A stretch of 64,000 bases of DNA from positions 186,001-250,000 of the forward strand of contig JADJLG010000001.1 in NCBI GenBank assembly GCA_016710235.1, in the 5' to 3' direction. Source of the DNA: Saprospiraceae bacterium (GTDB taxonomy: Bacteria; Bacteroidota; Bacteroidia; Chitinophagales; Saprospiraceae). How positions within the stretch are numbered: the first letter of the stretch is position 1; every line of letters starts with the position of its first letter. This document shows positions 46,775-56,740 of this stretch, piece by piece. The notes beneath the pieces were generated by a model that saw nothing but the letters and a program-made list of their open reading frames with translations, did no database searches and was not told the origin of the DNA. The position numbers and the translations under genes were made by a program.

Positions 46775-48661
46775 TTATTCAGCTCTCATTAGTTTCTTTG
46801 TCAAACTCCCATGAGGGGTGGATAATCTTACAAACAAAATACCGGAGGACTGACTACCGATATTGATATCCTGAACATTTTCACCTGCAATTACATTCAG
46901 TTTTTGCGTATGGACGACATTTCCCAAAATGTCCACTACAGAGAGCTGTACAGATTCTGCCCGATCCATATTTAGTTTGATGCGCAAATGACTTTGGGAT
47001 ACTGGATTATCCAATAATTGCATCATCTGATCCCCTAATCTAGCATCATCGCTATTGGTTCTTATCTGAACATTAAGTCTGATCGCAGGCACAAATCCTT
47101 CGAGCCATCCTTCTGGAAACCAGCTCCCTGCATTGTCAATCAAAACCACGCTATATGGTTTGTGAAAATAATTCAAATCAGATGACACAGCCTGAAATTT
47201 CCAGTTCTTAGGATCATTGGTTGGCTCCATTGGATATTCGATGACAGCAAAATATCTGGCACCAAAATCCATTTCCGGAGCAACTTGTTGAGCGTCCACA
47301 AGAGCTACACTCACGAACTGATAATTAGCTTCATTCGTAAACGTGTAGGATCCTTCCGCTACCTTGTCCACGGATGAAGAATTCAAGCCGTTTGTCAGAT
47401 CAAAATTGGACCAATCTAAAAGCACTTCATCTTTCACTCTCATCAAATAAGCCTTCACATTCAGCCCACTTAAAGATTTTCCTGTATCGTTTGCCGTAGC
47501 AGCAAACTCAATTGATTTTGCGAGTGGCTTCCTGTCCCCTGAGTTACATTCCGGAATTCTATATAGGCATCCTTGCCATTCCTCTGTCTGAAAACTTCTA
47601 ATCCCTCTATTGGGTGAGGGTTCTAATGAATAAACAGATGAGCTCACTTCAAATGAATCTATTGCAAAATTGTCAGGAGTATTTGCATCTGAAGGAAGAA
47701 TCAAGGTCCAAAAAATATAATATTTTCCAACCGGCAAAGAGCTATTCGGGACGAATGCTTTATTCAGAAAAATATCTTTCTGGTCTTCCGGGCTTGTAAT
47801 TACAGACAGTGGGTTTTGTTCTGAAAATATCTTATTACCTGAAGCATCTTTTATCTCTACCTGTAAAGAAGCGTTGCTGATGTCTTTTGCTCCTGCGTTG
47901 GATACCTCTGCTCTGAAAATCATAGAATCTTTACAGAACAAGGAAGCCGGCGTTCTGTAAGCTGATGCCGGATAATACGTTTTGTTGAACTTAATATCTG
48001 CATCCGGCAAAGTCACCAATGTGACATCATCTATAGCCCAAAAATAATAATCTCCATCAAACACAAATTTGATTCTGACACTTGAATGATTTGCAGCTAA
48101 AGACGTAATGTCTATTATTCTCCTGCTGTCTTGTACTGTTCTCTCTTCAAATCCAATACTTTGATTGACATCAATAGGAGAAGACCAACTTGCACCATTA
48201 TCGGAAGAAATTTCTACCAAACATTGCCCTTGATAATTTCTGAAAAATTGATAAAAACTTAATGCTACACTGCTTTTTCCTGTCAAATCAATACGAGGAC
48301 TGATCAGCGCTCCTGAATGGGGTGCAGGACTCAGGCCTTTGCCTAGATTATTCTTATCACCGTTGTTGTCTAAAAAATCAGAGTTAAAAATGGCTGCACC
48401 ATTTGTAGCAGTTGGAGATTTTATTCCGGAAATTCCTTTAGAAAAGGCTCCGGAATTTACTGCGCCACCCATAGTCCAGGTCCACACTGCAGCTGCCGTT
48501 TTGGAGGTGTCACCCGACGAAATCCCTACTGTTGTCCAATCGTTGAGACCTGAATCAAATGTGGAATTTTTGTCCTGAGGTCCACCCCAAATGATCTGTT
48601 GTGCATGAATCGACAAGACTGATAAAATGGAAAATAAAATTGAGCTGTAAAATTTTTTCAT
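46775..48661 (-). CDS. T9SS-sorted secreted protein with jelly-roll (MAM-like) domain
   Basis: 628 residues. Signal peptide MKKFYSSILFSILSVLSIHAQ. Residues 25-215 form a MAM/laminin-like beta sandwich: FDSGLNDWTTVGISSGD, ALISPRIDLTGKSSVALSFYQFF, CLVEISSDNGASWSSPID, VRIKFVFDGDYYFWAIDDVTLV. A CARDB-like stretch follows (FRAEVSNAGAKDISNASLQVEIKD), then an unassigned part, then a T9SS sorting domain (MMQLLDNPVSQSHLRIKLNM ... GILFVRLSTPHGSLTKKLMRAE). Probably a surface adhesin or binding protein. It stands alone between the terminator and the rfaE1-like gene. Confidence 0.88.
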   Translation of the reverse strand: MKKFYSSILFSILSVLSIHAQQIIWGGPQDKNSTFDSGLNDWTTVGISSGDTSKTAAAVWTWTMGGAVNSGAFSKGISGIKSPTATNGAAIFNSDFLDNNGDKNNLGKGLSPAPHSGALISPRIDLTGKSSVALSFYQFFRNYQGQCLVEISSDNGASWSSPIDVNQSIGFEERTVQDSRRIIDITSLAANHSSVRIKFVFDGDYYFWAIDDVTLVTLPDADIKFNKTYYPASAYRTPASLFCKDSMIFRAEVSNAGAKDISNASLQVEIKDASGNKIFSEQNPLSVITSPEDQKDIFLNKAFVPNSSLPVGKYYIFWTLILPSDANTPDNFAIDSFEVSSSVYSLEPSPNRGIRSFQTEEWQGCLYRIPECNSGDRKPLAKSIEFAATANDTGKSLSGLNVKAYLMRVKDEVLLDWSNFDLTNGLNSSSVDKVAEGSYTFTNEANYQFVSVALVDAQQVAPEMDFGARYFAVIEYPMEPTNDPKNWKFQAVSSDLNYFHKPYSVVLIDNAGSWFPEGWLEGFVPAIRLNVQIRTNSDDARLGDQMMQLLDNPVSQSHLRIKLNMDRAESVQLSVVDILGNVVHTQKLNVIAGENVQDINIGSQSSGILFVRLSTPHGSLTKKLMRAE

Positions 48662-48725
48662 TGCTTGTATTTAATGAGAATAATCCTGTTTGCTATGTAA
48701 TTAAAGTTTATTGTTTAAAATCTGT

Positions 48726-49724
48726 TCAAAGAGAATGGTGAGACAATTCATGCCAGATTTCTTCCCTGTTGATAGCAACCACTCCGGGTTGTTCACACAC
48801 TAATCCTCCGCCAATATTGCAAATCAACGCCACCTCATCATCATTGCAGCCGACCGCGTAAGATGCTGCAGCCAATGAAATTACGGTGTCGCCCGCGCCG
48901 CTGACATCTTTGACCATTCGTGGAGACGTGGGATACAACTTGCCACTCCCTTCCTGGTAAATCCATATGCCACGAGCACCACAGGTGATCATTAATTTTT
49001 GACACTGAATTCTACCGGTTAGATCTTTTGAAATTTCGAACAAATGATTTTCATCCGTACTCTCTACAGTTTGCAAAGCTTGAGAAATTTCTTTGAGATT
49101 GGGTTTAAATAAAAAAATATCTCTGAATTCAAAAAAATTCAAACCCTTAGGATCAACATAAACCTTGACTTTATAAAGCGCAAATAAATTCAATAATTCG
49201 GCAATTAACTTTTTTGAGAGCAAACCCTTATTGTAATCTTGCAAAATAACTCCGTCGATAGTTTGTGAGGATAATATTTTTTTTGTGTGTGAAATAATAT
49301 TTTGCTCTGTATCAGACTGTATCCAATGAGTATGTTCTTTGTCCAATCTGATCATTTGCTGAAAATCAGAAATGAATCTCGTCTTGACAGTCGTAAATCT
49401 TTTTTCTTCTCGAATCAAAGCGAGATTTGACAATTCGAGCTGAGCCAGCAAATTTTCTAATTCATCCGCTTCTGTATCTTTTCCACAAACACTGATCAGA
49501 CTGACTTTGCATTGTAATGAACGTAGATTGCCTACTACATTTGCAGCACCGCCAAGTACAATTTTTTCACCTCTCCAATTCAATACAGGTACAGGTGCTT
49601 CAGGGGAGATGCGCTCCGCCCTGCCAGTAACGTATCGATCGATCATGACATCACCGATCACCATGATATGTTGATGATTGAGTTTCTCTTTCATCATGGT
49701 GACGAGATGTCGATAATCTGACAT
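48726..49724 (-). CDS. rfaE1: D-glycero-beta-manno-heptose-7-phosphate kinase-type PfkB kinase
   Basis: 332 residues, PfkB/ribokinase fold. Landmarks: IMVIGDVMIDRYVTGRAERI with SPEAPVPVLNW (typical of the RfaE/HldE kinase domain), LGGAANVVGNLRSL and the catalytic DVSGAGDTVISLAAASYAVG. No C-terminal nucleotidyltransferase domain, so it is the single-domain RfaE1 kind. It phosphorylates heptose-7-P at C1 in ADP-heptose synthesis for LPS core. It lies 29 bp after korB on the same strand but has no visible link in function to it. Confidence 0.88.
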   Translation of the reverse strand: MSDYRHLVTMMKEKLNHQHIMVIGDVMIDRYVTGRAERISPEAPVPVLNWRGEKIVLGGAANVVGNLRSLQCKVSLISVCGKDTEADELENLLAQLELSNLALIREEKRFTTVKTRFISDFQQMIRLDKEHTHWIQSDTEQNIISHTKKILSSQTIDGVILQDYNKGLLSKKLIAELLNLFALYKVKVYVDPKGLNFFEFRDIFLFKPNLKEISQALQTVESTDENHLFEISKDLTGRIQCQKLMITCGARGIWIYQEGSGKLYPTSPRMVKDVSGAGDTVISLAAASYAVGCNDDEVALICNIGGGLVCEQPGVVAINREEIWHELSHHSL

Positions 49725-49753
49725 AATGAATTGATTTGTAAATAAAAATTAAA

Positions 49754-50806
49754 CTATCGCATTGAAGCGCATATTTTATCTAATGCAGTTGATCCCGGAC
49801 ATAATTCTGCTTGTGTCAGTGCATTCAGAGGAGTTGAAGAGGTCTTACAGATTTCGTGCAAGTCTTTATTTTCCTGGTTGAAATAAATGAGACCGGTGAG
49901 AATTTCTTTTTCTGCCCTGCTATGAAATATTTTTTTGTGCACTGATTCTTTGTTCGTTGGATCCCAGTCTCCCGATAATTTATGCAAGAGAATCTCTGAG
50001 CCATCATGCATCTCAATAGTTTGAGTGGATCCTTCAGATTGTTTATGTACAATTTCAGATTTGAATGGTACAAGATCTATTGCTCCCGTAGCCTCAACAT
50101 GTTCTCTGGTATAATCATATGATTTAGTAGATCCGACATTATTGTTAAAGGTTACACAAGGGGAAATGACGTCTATCAGAGCAAAGCCCTTGTGCGATAA
50201 GCCGGCTTTGATCAAGGGGATCAACTGAGCTTTATCACCGCTGAAACTTCTCGCCAAAAATCCAGCACCCAACTCCAAACCAAGGGAAATCAAATCAATG
50301 CCCTGAAAACTATTTTCCACACCGGACTTGTTGACTGATCCCAAATCAGCTGTAGCACTGTCTTGGCCTTTGGTCAATCCGTAGCATCCATTGTTCATCA
50401 CGATATACAGCATGTTGAGATTTCTACGGACTGCATGGACAAATTGGCCCATACCTATAGAAGCAGTGTCACCATCTCCACTGACACCAAGATAATGCAA
50501 ATCTTTGTTTGCCATCACAGCACCCGTTGCAACACTAGGCATCCGACCATGTACTGAATTAAAACCATGAGAGTTACCGAGAAAATATGCAGGTGTCTTG
50601 GATGAACATCCAATCCCCGACAATTTCGCCAGGCGATGAGGTTCGATGTTCAGCTCATAACATGCCTGGATCAGGGACGAGCTGATGCTATCGTGCCCGC
50701 ATCCGGCACACAGGGTAGATATTGCCCCTTCATAATCTTTTCTATAAAAGCCGATTTCATTTTTGCCTAAATCCGGATGGCGAAAACTTGGTTTTTGATA
50801 TGTCAT
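49754..50806 (-). CDS. korB: 2-oxoacid:ferredoxin oxidoreductase subunit beta
   Basis: 350 residues. Thiamine-diphosphate subunit: STLCAGCGHDSISSSLIQ (CxxC cluster ligands), LSGIGCSSKTPAYFLGNSHG, HGRMPSVATGAVMAN, and the TPP/Mg loop GVSGDGDTASIGMGQFVHA with VMNNGCYGLTKGQDSATA. It pairs with KorA encoded 25 bp upstream. The complex oxidises 2-oxoglutarate or a related 2-oxoacid with CoA, passing electrons to ferredoxin. GLTKGQxSAT and the sequence ending fit the 2-oxoglutarate type but pyruvate cannot be excluded. Confidence 0.93.
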   Translation of the reverse strand: MTYQKPSFRHPDLGKNEIGFYRKDYEGAISTLCAGCGHDSISSSLIQACYELNIEPHRLAKLSGIGCSSKTPAYFLGNSHGFNSVHGRMPSVATGAVMANKDLHYLGVSGDGDTASIGMGQFVHAVRRNLNMLYIVMNNGCYGLTKGQDSATADLGSVNKSGVENSFQGIDLISLGLELGAGFLARSFSGDKAQLIPLIKAGLSHKGFALIDVISPCVTFNNNVGSTKSYDYTREHVEATGAIDLVPFKSEIVHKQSEGSTQTIEMHDGSEILLHKLSGDWDPTNKESVHKKIFHSRAEKEILTGLIYFNQENKDLHEICKTSSTPLNALTQAELCPGSTALDKICASMR

Positions 50807-50831
50807 ATTTTCAGCTTATTCTGAAATCTGT

Positions 50832-52655
50832 TTAAGAAAGTACAGATTCTGTTTTTTCAATATTTTGTAAAATCAGTTCAGAGATCAATTTTGCCGTAAT
50901 CGGAAATCCATCATAATTAAGTACACTGGTCAGTTTGGATGGATTGATATTGAGATCATTGATCAATAAGCTGCGGCATTGTCCGTCACGGTTTTGTTCC
51001 ACAACATATACAAGGTCGCATTGGTCGATAAAATCCTTCACTTCACTACCGAAAGGAAATGCTTTCAATCGCATTTCATTCATCACTAAAGATTTTGACC
51101 TCAACAGGTCTATGGCTTCTTTTGCAGCGTATGAAGAGGTGCCGAAATAAATCATTCCGAGTTTTGATGAATCTGAATGGATGGTAATTTCGGGATGGTA
51201 GGTATTTTCCCGAATCGTCTCCCATTTTTTTTGAAGGCGATCTACGTTTCTTTGGTAAGCGTGATTGTCTTCTGTGTAGCGGGCATATTCGTCCTTGGAG
51301 CTTCCTCTTGTAAAATAGGATCCCTTATTGGGATGCACTCCCGGAATTGTCCTATATGGCACACCATCACCATCTACATCAAGATAACGACCAAATTTTT
51401 CCATATGGTCTAAATCCTGAGCAGACAGTACTTTTCCCCTGTCATAAACTCTGGCGTCGTCCCATACGGGAGGATCTGTAAGGTGATCGTTCATTCCGAG
51501 ATCAAGATCGGTCATTAAGATAACGGGTGTCTGGTATCGCTCAGCAAAATCAAACGCATCCGCCGTCATATCAAAACACTCCTTTGGAGTGGCAGGAAAC
51601 AACAGGAGATGCTTCGTATCGCCATGAGATGCATAGGCTGCCGAGAGGAGATCCGATTGCTGTGTTCTTGTGGGCATACCTGTAGATGGCCCACCGCGTT
51701 GTACGTCAACAAGTACAGCCGGAATTTCAGCAAAATATGCCAATCCCAGAAATTCACTCATCAGCGATAATCCCGGTCCACTCGTCGCTGTAAAAGCGCG
51801 AGCACCGTTCCAGGAAGCTCCTAGTACCATTCCGATAGCTGCCAGCTCGTCCTCAGATTGGATAATGGCAAACTTACGCTCTCCTGAATCAGGATCAACC
51901 CTAAAACGATAACACCATTTTTCAAAAGCATTCATCACAGAGGTCGATGGTGTGATCGGATACCATGAACCAAAGGTCGCACCGGCAAACAGAGCACCCA
52001 GACCACATGCATTATTTCCTTCCATCAGGATCCTGTCACCAATCAGGTCTGCCCTTTTAATCTGATAAGGCAAAGGGCAGCAATCCAGCTGTTTTGCAAA
52101 ATCGACACCTAAATGCAGCGCCTGGATATTGCCCGGAATCAATTTCTCTTTTTTCTTGAACTGGTCTTGGATCAATGCCTCAAAGACATCAATCTCCATA
52201 TCTAGCAAAGCTGCCAGAGCACCGATATAGATGACATTCTTCATGAGGAGGTGCGTCCTTGCATCACTATAGTGCTGCAGACAGATCTTCATCATCGGTA
52301 TTCCAATATAATGTATATCCGGACGCTTGTCTTCCTCTGCCAACATTTTGGTGGAATCGTAGATTAGGTAGCCTCCTGATTTGACCGAAGCTACATCTGC
52401 GTCGAAGCTCTGTGCATTGACTGCCACCATAATGTCTATCCCTTCTTTTCTTCCCAGGTAGCCTTTTTCACTGACACGCACTTCGTACCATGTTGGCAAG
52501 CCCTGAATGTTGGAAGGAAAAATATTCTTGGGTGACACCGGTACACCCATCGTGTATATTGCTCGCGCAAAGAGATTATTGGCACTGGCCGAGCCTGTAC
52601 CATTTACATTGGCAAACCTTACGACCAGGTCATTGATCAAATTTTTTTCATTCAT
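50832..52655 (-). CDS. korA: 2-oxoacid:ferredoxin oxidoreductase subunit alpha (gamma-alpha fusion)
   Basis: 607 residues from the ATG at 52655, which overlaps the upstream stop as ATGA; starts further upstream lie inside that gene. N-terminal gamma domain: VVRFANVNGTGSASANNLFA ... GIDIMVAVNAQSFDADV. The alpha part begins about residue 205: GNNACGLGALFAGATFGSWY, PITPSTSVMNAFEKW, QSEDELAAIGMVLGASWNGA, FTATSGPGLSLMSEFLGLAY, DVQRGGPSTGMPTRTQQSDL. Forms the heterodimer with KorB. Translation is probably coupled to the GltD-like gene. Confidence 0.94.
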   Translation of the reverse strand: MNEKNLINDLVVRFANVNGTGSASANNLFARAIYTMGVPVSPKNIFPSNIQGLPTWYEVRVSEKGYLGRKEGIDIMVAVNAQSFDADVASVKSGGYLIYDSTKMLAEEDKRPDIHYIGIPMMKICLQHYSDARTHLLMKNVIYIGALAALLDMEIDVFEALIQDQFKKKEKLIPGNIQALHLGVDFAKQLDCCPLPYQIKRADLIGDRILMEGNNACGLGALFAGATFGSWYPITPSTSVMNAFEKWCYRFRVDPDSGERKFAIIQSEDELAAIGMVLGASWNGARAFTATSGPGLSLMSEFLGLAYFAEIPAVLVDVQRGGPSTGMPTRTQQSDLLSAAYASHGDTKHLLLFPATPKECFDMTADAFDFAERYQTPVILMTDLDLGMNDHLTDPPVWDDARVYDRGKVLSAQDLDHMEKFGRYLDVDGDGVPYRTIPGVHPNKGSYFTRGSSKDEYARYTEDNHAYQRNVDRLQKKWETIRENTYHPEITIHSDSSKLGMIYFGTSSYAAKEAIDLLRSKSLVMNEMRLKAFPFGSEVKDFIDQCDLVYVVEQNRDGQCRSLLINDLNINPSKLTSVLNYDGFPITAKLISELILQNIEKTESVLS

Positions 52656-54466
52656 ATTTGACATGCTTTCGCTGCGGAATAAAAGAACTTTTGCATATCC
52701 CATGCTGCTGTAGGACATCTCTCAGCACATAATCCACAATGCAGACAGACATCTTCATCTTTGACCATCACTCTCTTGGTAGGGAGCGGGTCGGATACTA
52801 ACAAATCCTGACTGAGGTCATTAGCAGGGGCATTCAACCTGCTTCTCAGGTCCTCTTCGGTACCATTGTCGGTAAAAGTAATACAACTGGTCGGACAAAC
52901 ATCCGCACAGGCGTCACATTCAATACATTTTGAAGTGGTGAATACCGTCTGTACATCGCAATTCAGGCATCGACGTGCTTCTTTATAAGCCATTGCTTTG
53001 TCAAACCCAAGCTCTACTTCAACCAGACGATTTTTCAGTGTTTTCTCTTTTTCTTCATGAGGCACGGCATATCTCAAATCATTGATGGTCTGGTTGTCAT
53101 AAGACCATTCATGGATTCCCATTTTCTGTCTGACGAGATTGGTCATTGGAGATGGTCTGTCGGCTACCAGATCTTTGCCTTGGCAGTACAAATCTATGGA
53201 TATAGCTGCATCATGACCTTGAGCTACTGCTGTAATGACATTTTTCGGTCCAAAAGCCGCATCACCCCCAAAAAAAACTTTTGGTAATGTGGACTGGTAC
53301 GTTACGGGATCAATTTTTGGCATATCCCACTTGTCGAATTCAATGCCCAGATCGCGTTCTATCCATGGAAAGCTGTTCTCCTGACCGATAGCCATGAGTA
53401 CTTCGTCTGCCTCCATTGTGACTTCCTGGCCTGTAGGTACCAGTGTGCGTTTTCCGTTGTCGTATTTGGCTTCAACAATTTCAAAAGTCATACCCTTCAT
53501 TTTGCCATTGTCGATGACAAAAGATTTGGGTGAGTGCATATTGTAGAATGGAATATCTTCTCTTTGTGCGTCCTCGATCTCCCAAGGCGATGCCTTCATC
53601 TCTTTGAAAGGGCTTCGCACGACTACTCTGACATCTTCACCTCCGACACGCCTAGAAGTTCTGCAGCAATCCATAGCTGTATTTCCTCCTCCGATGACGA
53701 GGACTTTTTTACCAATCTTGTCATTGTGACCAAAAGCCACATTTGCCAACCAATTGATCCCTATATGTACATGAGCATCCGCTTCTTTTCGGCCTGGTAA
53801 GTCAAGCAGATCTTTGCCCTTTGGAGCCCCAGTTCCCACGAAAATGGCATCATAACCTGCCGCGAGGATTTCTTCTTTCAGACTTTTAATATAGCGTTTG
53901 AATTGAGTATGAATTCCCATGTTGAGTATATAAGACACTTCTTCATCGAGTACCTGAGCGGGCAATCTGAATGAAGGTATCTGGCTGCGCATCATGCCCC
54001 CACCTGCCGGCTGCTCGTCGAAAAGATGGATCTCATAACCCAAGGGAGCTAGATCTCTCGCTACAGTTAAAGCCGCAGGACCACCTCCGATCAGGGCAAT
54101 TTTTTTCCCATTCTTTTGGCTGGGGATTTCCGGTAACAGATGACTTATATCGGATTTGTAATCTGCAGCAACACGCTTGAGGCGGCAAATGGCTACAGGT
54201 TCCTCCTCAACTCTACCCCGCCTACAGGCTGGCTCGCAAGGTCTGTCGCAGGTTCTCCCAAGCACACCTGGAAAAACATTGGAAACCCAATTGATCATAT
54301 ATGCTTCCGTGAATTTCTCCTCGGCAATCAGTCGGATGTATTCCGGCACAGGAGTATGGGCGGGACAGGCATACTGACAGTCCACTACCTTGTGATAATA
54401 CTCCGGATTAGATGTATTTGTAGGATTCAAACGAACTCTTTTTGAAAGGCCCCAAAGATAAGTCAA
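52652..54466 (-). CDS. GltD-like FAD/NAD(P) oxidoreductase with ferredoxin domains
   Basis: 604 residues. The N-terminal cluster domain has CQYACPAHTPVPEYI and CDRPCEPACRRGRVEE, as in glutamate synthase small subunits. Two dinucleotide sites: IALIGGGPAALTVARDLAPL (FAD) and VLVIGGGNTAMDCCRTSRRV (NAD(P)). The C-terminus adds two 4Fe-4S motifs, CIECDACADVCPTSCI and CLHCGLCAERCPTAAW. It most likely moves electrons between ferredoxin and NAD(P)H for KorAB, encoded just downstream with a 4-bp overlap. No glutamate synthase large subunit is nearby, so it is not a GltD proper. Confidence 0.92.
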   Translation of the reverse strand: MTYLWGLSKRVRLNPTNTSNPEYYHKVVDCQYACPAHTPVPEYIRLIAEEKFTEAYMINWVSNVFPGVLGRTCDRPCEPACRRGRVEEEPVAICRLKRVAADYKSDISHLLPEIPSQKNGKKIALIGGGPAALTVARDLAPLGYEIHLFDEQPAGGGMMRSQIPSFRLPAQVLDEEVSYILNMGIHTQFKRYIKSLKEEILAAGYDAIFVGTGAPKGKDLLDLPGRKEADAHVHIGINWLANVAFGHNDKIGKKVLVIGGGNTAMDCCRTSRRVGGEDVRVVVRSPFKEMKASPWEIEDAQREDIPFYNMHSPKSFVIDNGKMKGMTFEIVEAKYDNGKRTLVPTGQEVTMEADEVLMAIGQENSFPWIERDLGIEFDKWDMPKIDPVTYQSTLPKVFFGGDAAFGPKNVITAVAQGHDAAISIDLYCQGKDLVADRPSPMTNLVRQKMGIHEWSYDNQTINDLRYAVPHEEKEKTLKNRLVEVELGFDKAMAYKEARRCLNCDVQTVFTTSKCIECDACADVCPTSCITFTDNGTEEDLRSRLNAPANDLSQDLLVSDPLPTKRVMVKDEDVCLHCGLCAERCPTAAWDMQKFFYSAAKACQI

Positions 54467-54597
54467 AATGACATTTTAGACAGAAAAGAAAACACAGTTT
54501 CCTGCTCATGTGGCTATAGATTTCTTCCAAACCGCGGTTTAAGGACGAATTTCCATTGTCAGACATTTAGCTTATATTTAGGCTGTATTTAGATATT

Positions 54598-55731
54598 ATG
54601 AAAAATTGGATGCTATCTCTTTTCTTGGTACTGACCACTGGTCTTACGCTGTCAGCGCAAAGCACTGTCACGGGAAAAATCACACATGATGGTTTGCAAA
54701 GAACTTATCGTTTTTATATCCCACAGAATCTCAATGCCGGCCAGAAACTTCCTCTGGTATTCAATCTTCATGGTCTTGGTTCAAATGGAATCCAACAAGA
54801 ATTTTACGGAGATTTCAGAAAAATAGCCGATACGGCAGGTTTTTTCATCGTTCATCCGGATGGCACCAAGCATCCTTCACTGGGACAGAATTACTGGAAT
54901 GTCGGGGTTGAACCTTCAGGCGTTGATGATTTGGGCTTCCTGGAGGCACTTCTGGATACATTGAGCTTTCAGTATCCCATCGATCTCTCGAGGGTCTTTT
55001 GTACCGGAATGTCCAATGGTGGTTTTATGAGCTACTTTATGGCCTGTAACAGCGACCGATTTGCTGCTATAGCCTCAGTGACCGGCAGCATGACGACGCC
55101 GATGTTGCAAAACTGTGGGCGTAGTACTCCGATCCCTGTCCTGGAGATCCATGGTACTGCGGATGAAGTGGTGCCATATGATGGTTCTTCAGGAGTAGAA
55201 AGCATAAATGAAGTCCTGAAGTTTTGGATACAACTCAACAAAACTCCAACCACTCCTCAGGTGATTAAAGTCTTGGACACGAATGTCAACGATAACAGCA
55301 CAGCCGAACATTACATATATCCAGCTTATGGTAGCTCTGCTTCGGTGGAGCATTTCAAAATTATCGGCGGAGGACATACCTGGCCTGGTGCAATCATCAA
55401 CATTGGAGTGACCAATCAGGATATTTCCGCCAGCAAAGAAATCTGGAGATTTTTTAGTCAGACCAAAACAACAACGGCAATCAATCAAACTACAGGATTA
55501 CAAAATCTTGAGGTTCAATATAACACTAATGCGAGTCAGGTCACAATAGTACCGGAGAATTCGGAATCAAGATATGTTGTGTCCTGTCATGATTTACAAG
55601 GAAGAGAATATTTTTCAAGGCAGTTGAATGGTCAATCTACTCTTGATCTTTTTGAACTATTACCTGGTTATTACTATCTGCAAATCCGGTCTGCAAACCA
55701 ATTTAAAATCTTTCGATTTTTCAAACCATAA
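54598..55731 (+). CDS. Secreted CE1/PHB-depolymerase-like esterase with T9SS tail
   Basis: 377 residues. Signal peptide to about 20 (GLTLSAQ). The alpha/beta hydrolase domain follows: RTYRFYIPQNLNAGQKLPLV, FNLHGLGSNGIQQ (oxyanion region), RVFCTGMSNGGFMSYFMACN with the nucleophile Ser in GMSNG, EIHGTADEVVPYDG (Asp) and IIGGGHTWPG (His). This is the poly(3-hydroxybutyrate) depolymerase/feruloyl esterase (LpqC) group. The last 75 residues are a short type IX sorting-like tail (SRYVVSCHDLQGREYF ... LPGYYYLQIRSANQFKIF). It likely cleaves ester bonds in plant or polymer substrates outside the cell. Confidence 0.88.
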   Translation: MKNWMLSLFLVLTTGLTLSAQSTVTGKITHDGLQRTYRFYIPQNLNAGQKLPLVFNLHGLGSNGIQQEFYGDFRKIADTAGFFIVHPDGTKHPSLGQNYWNVGVEPSGVDDLGFLEALLDTLSFQYPIDLSRVFCTGMSNGGFMSYFMACNSDRFAAIASVTGSMTTPMLQNCGRSTPIPVLEIHGTADEVVPYDGSSGVESINEVLKFWIQLNKTPTTPQVIKVLDTNVNDNSTAEHYIYPAYGSSASVEHFKIIGGGHTWPGAIINIGVTNQDISASKEIWRFFSQTKTTTAINQTTGLQNLEVQYNTNASQVTIVPENSESRYVVSCHDLQGREYFSRQLNGQSTLDLFELLPGYYYLQIRSANQFKIFRFFKP

Positions 55732-56740
55732 AGGCTAGATCGCCACAACATTCAAAAAGTGATCGAATTCCAATCAGGACGTGTTGTGAAATAATATCAT
55801 GACACTCCTCAGACTTACCCGACCTCTGACCTATAAATTTTGGCAATTTTTAAATTTGATGAGAACAGACGAAGGATAAAAAGATAAAAATCCCGATTTT
55901 GTCTGCCCATTTCAATCATCATGGATACTTCATGGATACTCTTTCTTTTCAATAATCAAAAACGAATTCCTGCAATTGACACAGAATTATATTCCCGATC
56001 TAATACTTTTCCATGGTGAAACGGCAACATCTGTATCAGAAATAGCTTTAGTCTTGACTTGAGAACCCTGTGCCATTTGAATTGATGAAATTCCGGTCCA
56101 AAGGTTTTTTCCAGGCAGGTCCACTACTCAAGAAAAATACACTTCCAGTCACTTCTGACCTTGCAATTTGGTCTAAAATAGATCCCAAGAAAAGCGATTC
56201 AAAACTCCCTGAAATAACAGGTAGTATGCCGAATTGACATTAGGAGTAATTGATGAAGATGATTGACCGTTTTGGAAAAATATTCTGCGTGCAATCAATA
56301 ATACAGAGCTTACTGCTTTTTTCGTCTGATATATTTTTGGCCTTCTATCCGCTTGTTCATATCCAAGGAAAACCGATAGCACGGATTTACCTGAAAATGA
56401 TTGTAAGGAGGATTTATGAGATCCGAAGTTAATTCGGCTGCTTACAGATATCCATATGTGTTAATTCGAGGAATTATTGAAAACAAGGAAAGATATTATT
56501 TTATGGATTGTCAATGCGTATCAAAAAATTGGAGAATCTCATGCAGACCAAAAATTCAGATTTGATTTTGTGAAAGATTTATGGGGATATTCCATACCTG
56601 GATCCGGTAAAATCCACAATTTCCACCATACACGAAAGACTGAAATTCGTCAAGCTGAAAGAATAAATTTTCTAGCACTATAATTAACAGCTGCAATGGA
56701 CATCAACTAATCCACTGGTACCTCGAAAAAAAATCCGGGA
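55732..56740. other. About 1 kb without an intact gene; decayed coding traces
   Basis: Between esterase and sdhB. Several short frames look coding-like, e.g. plus strand about 56070-56230 (MKFRSKGFFQAGPLLKKNTL ... ) but each is broken by stops and frame changes, and none has a recognisable motif. I take it as remnant of one or more lost genes. Confidence 0.4.
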
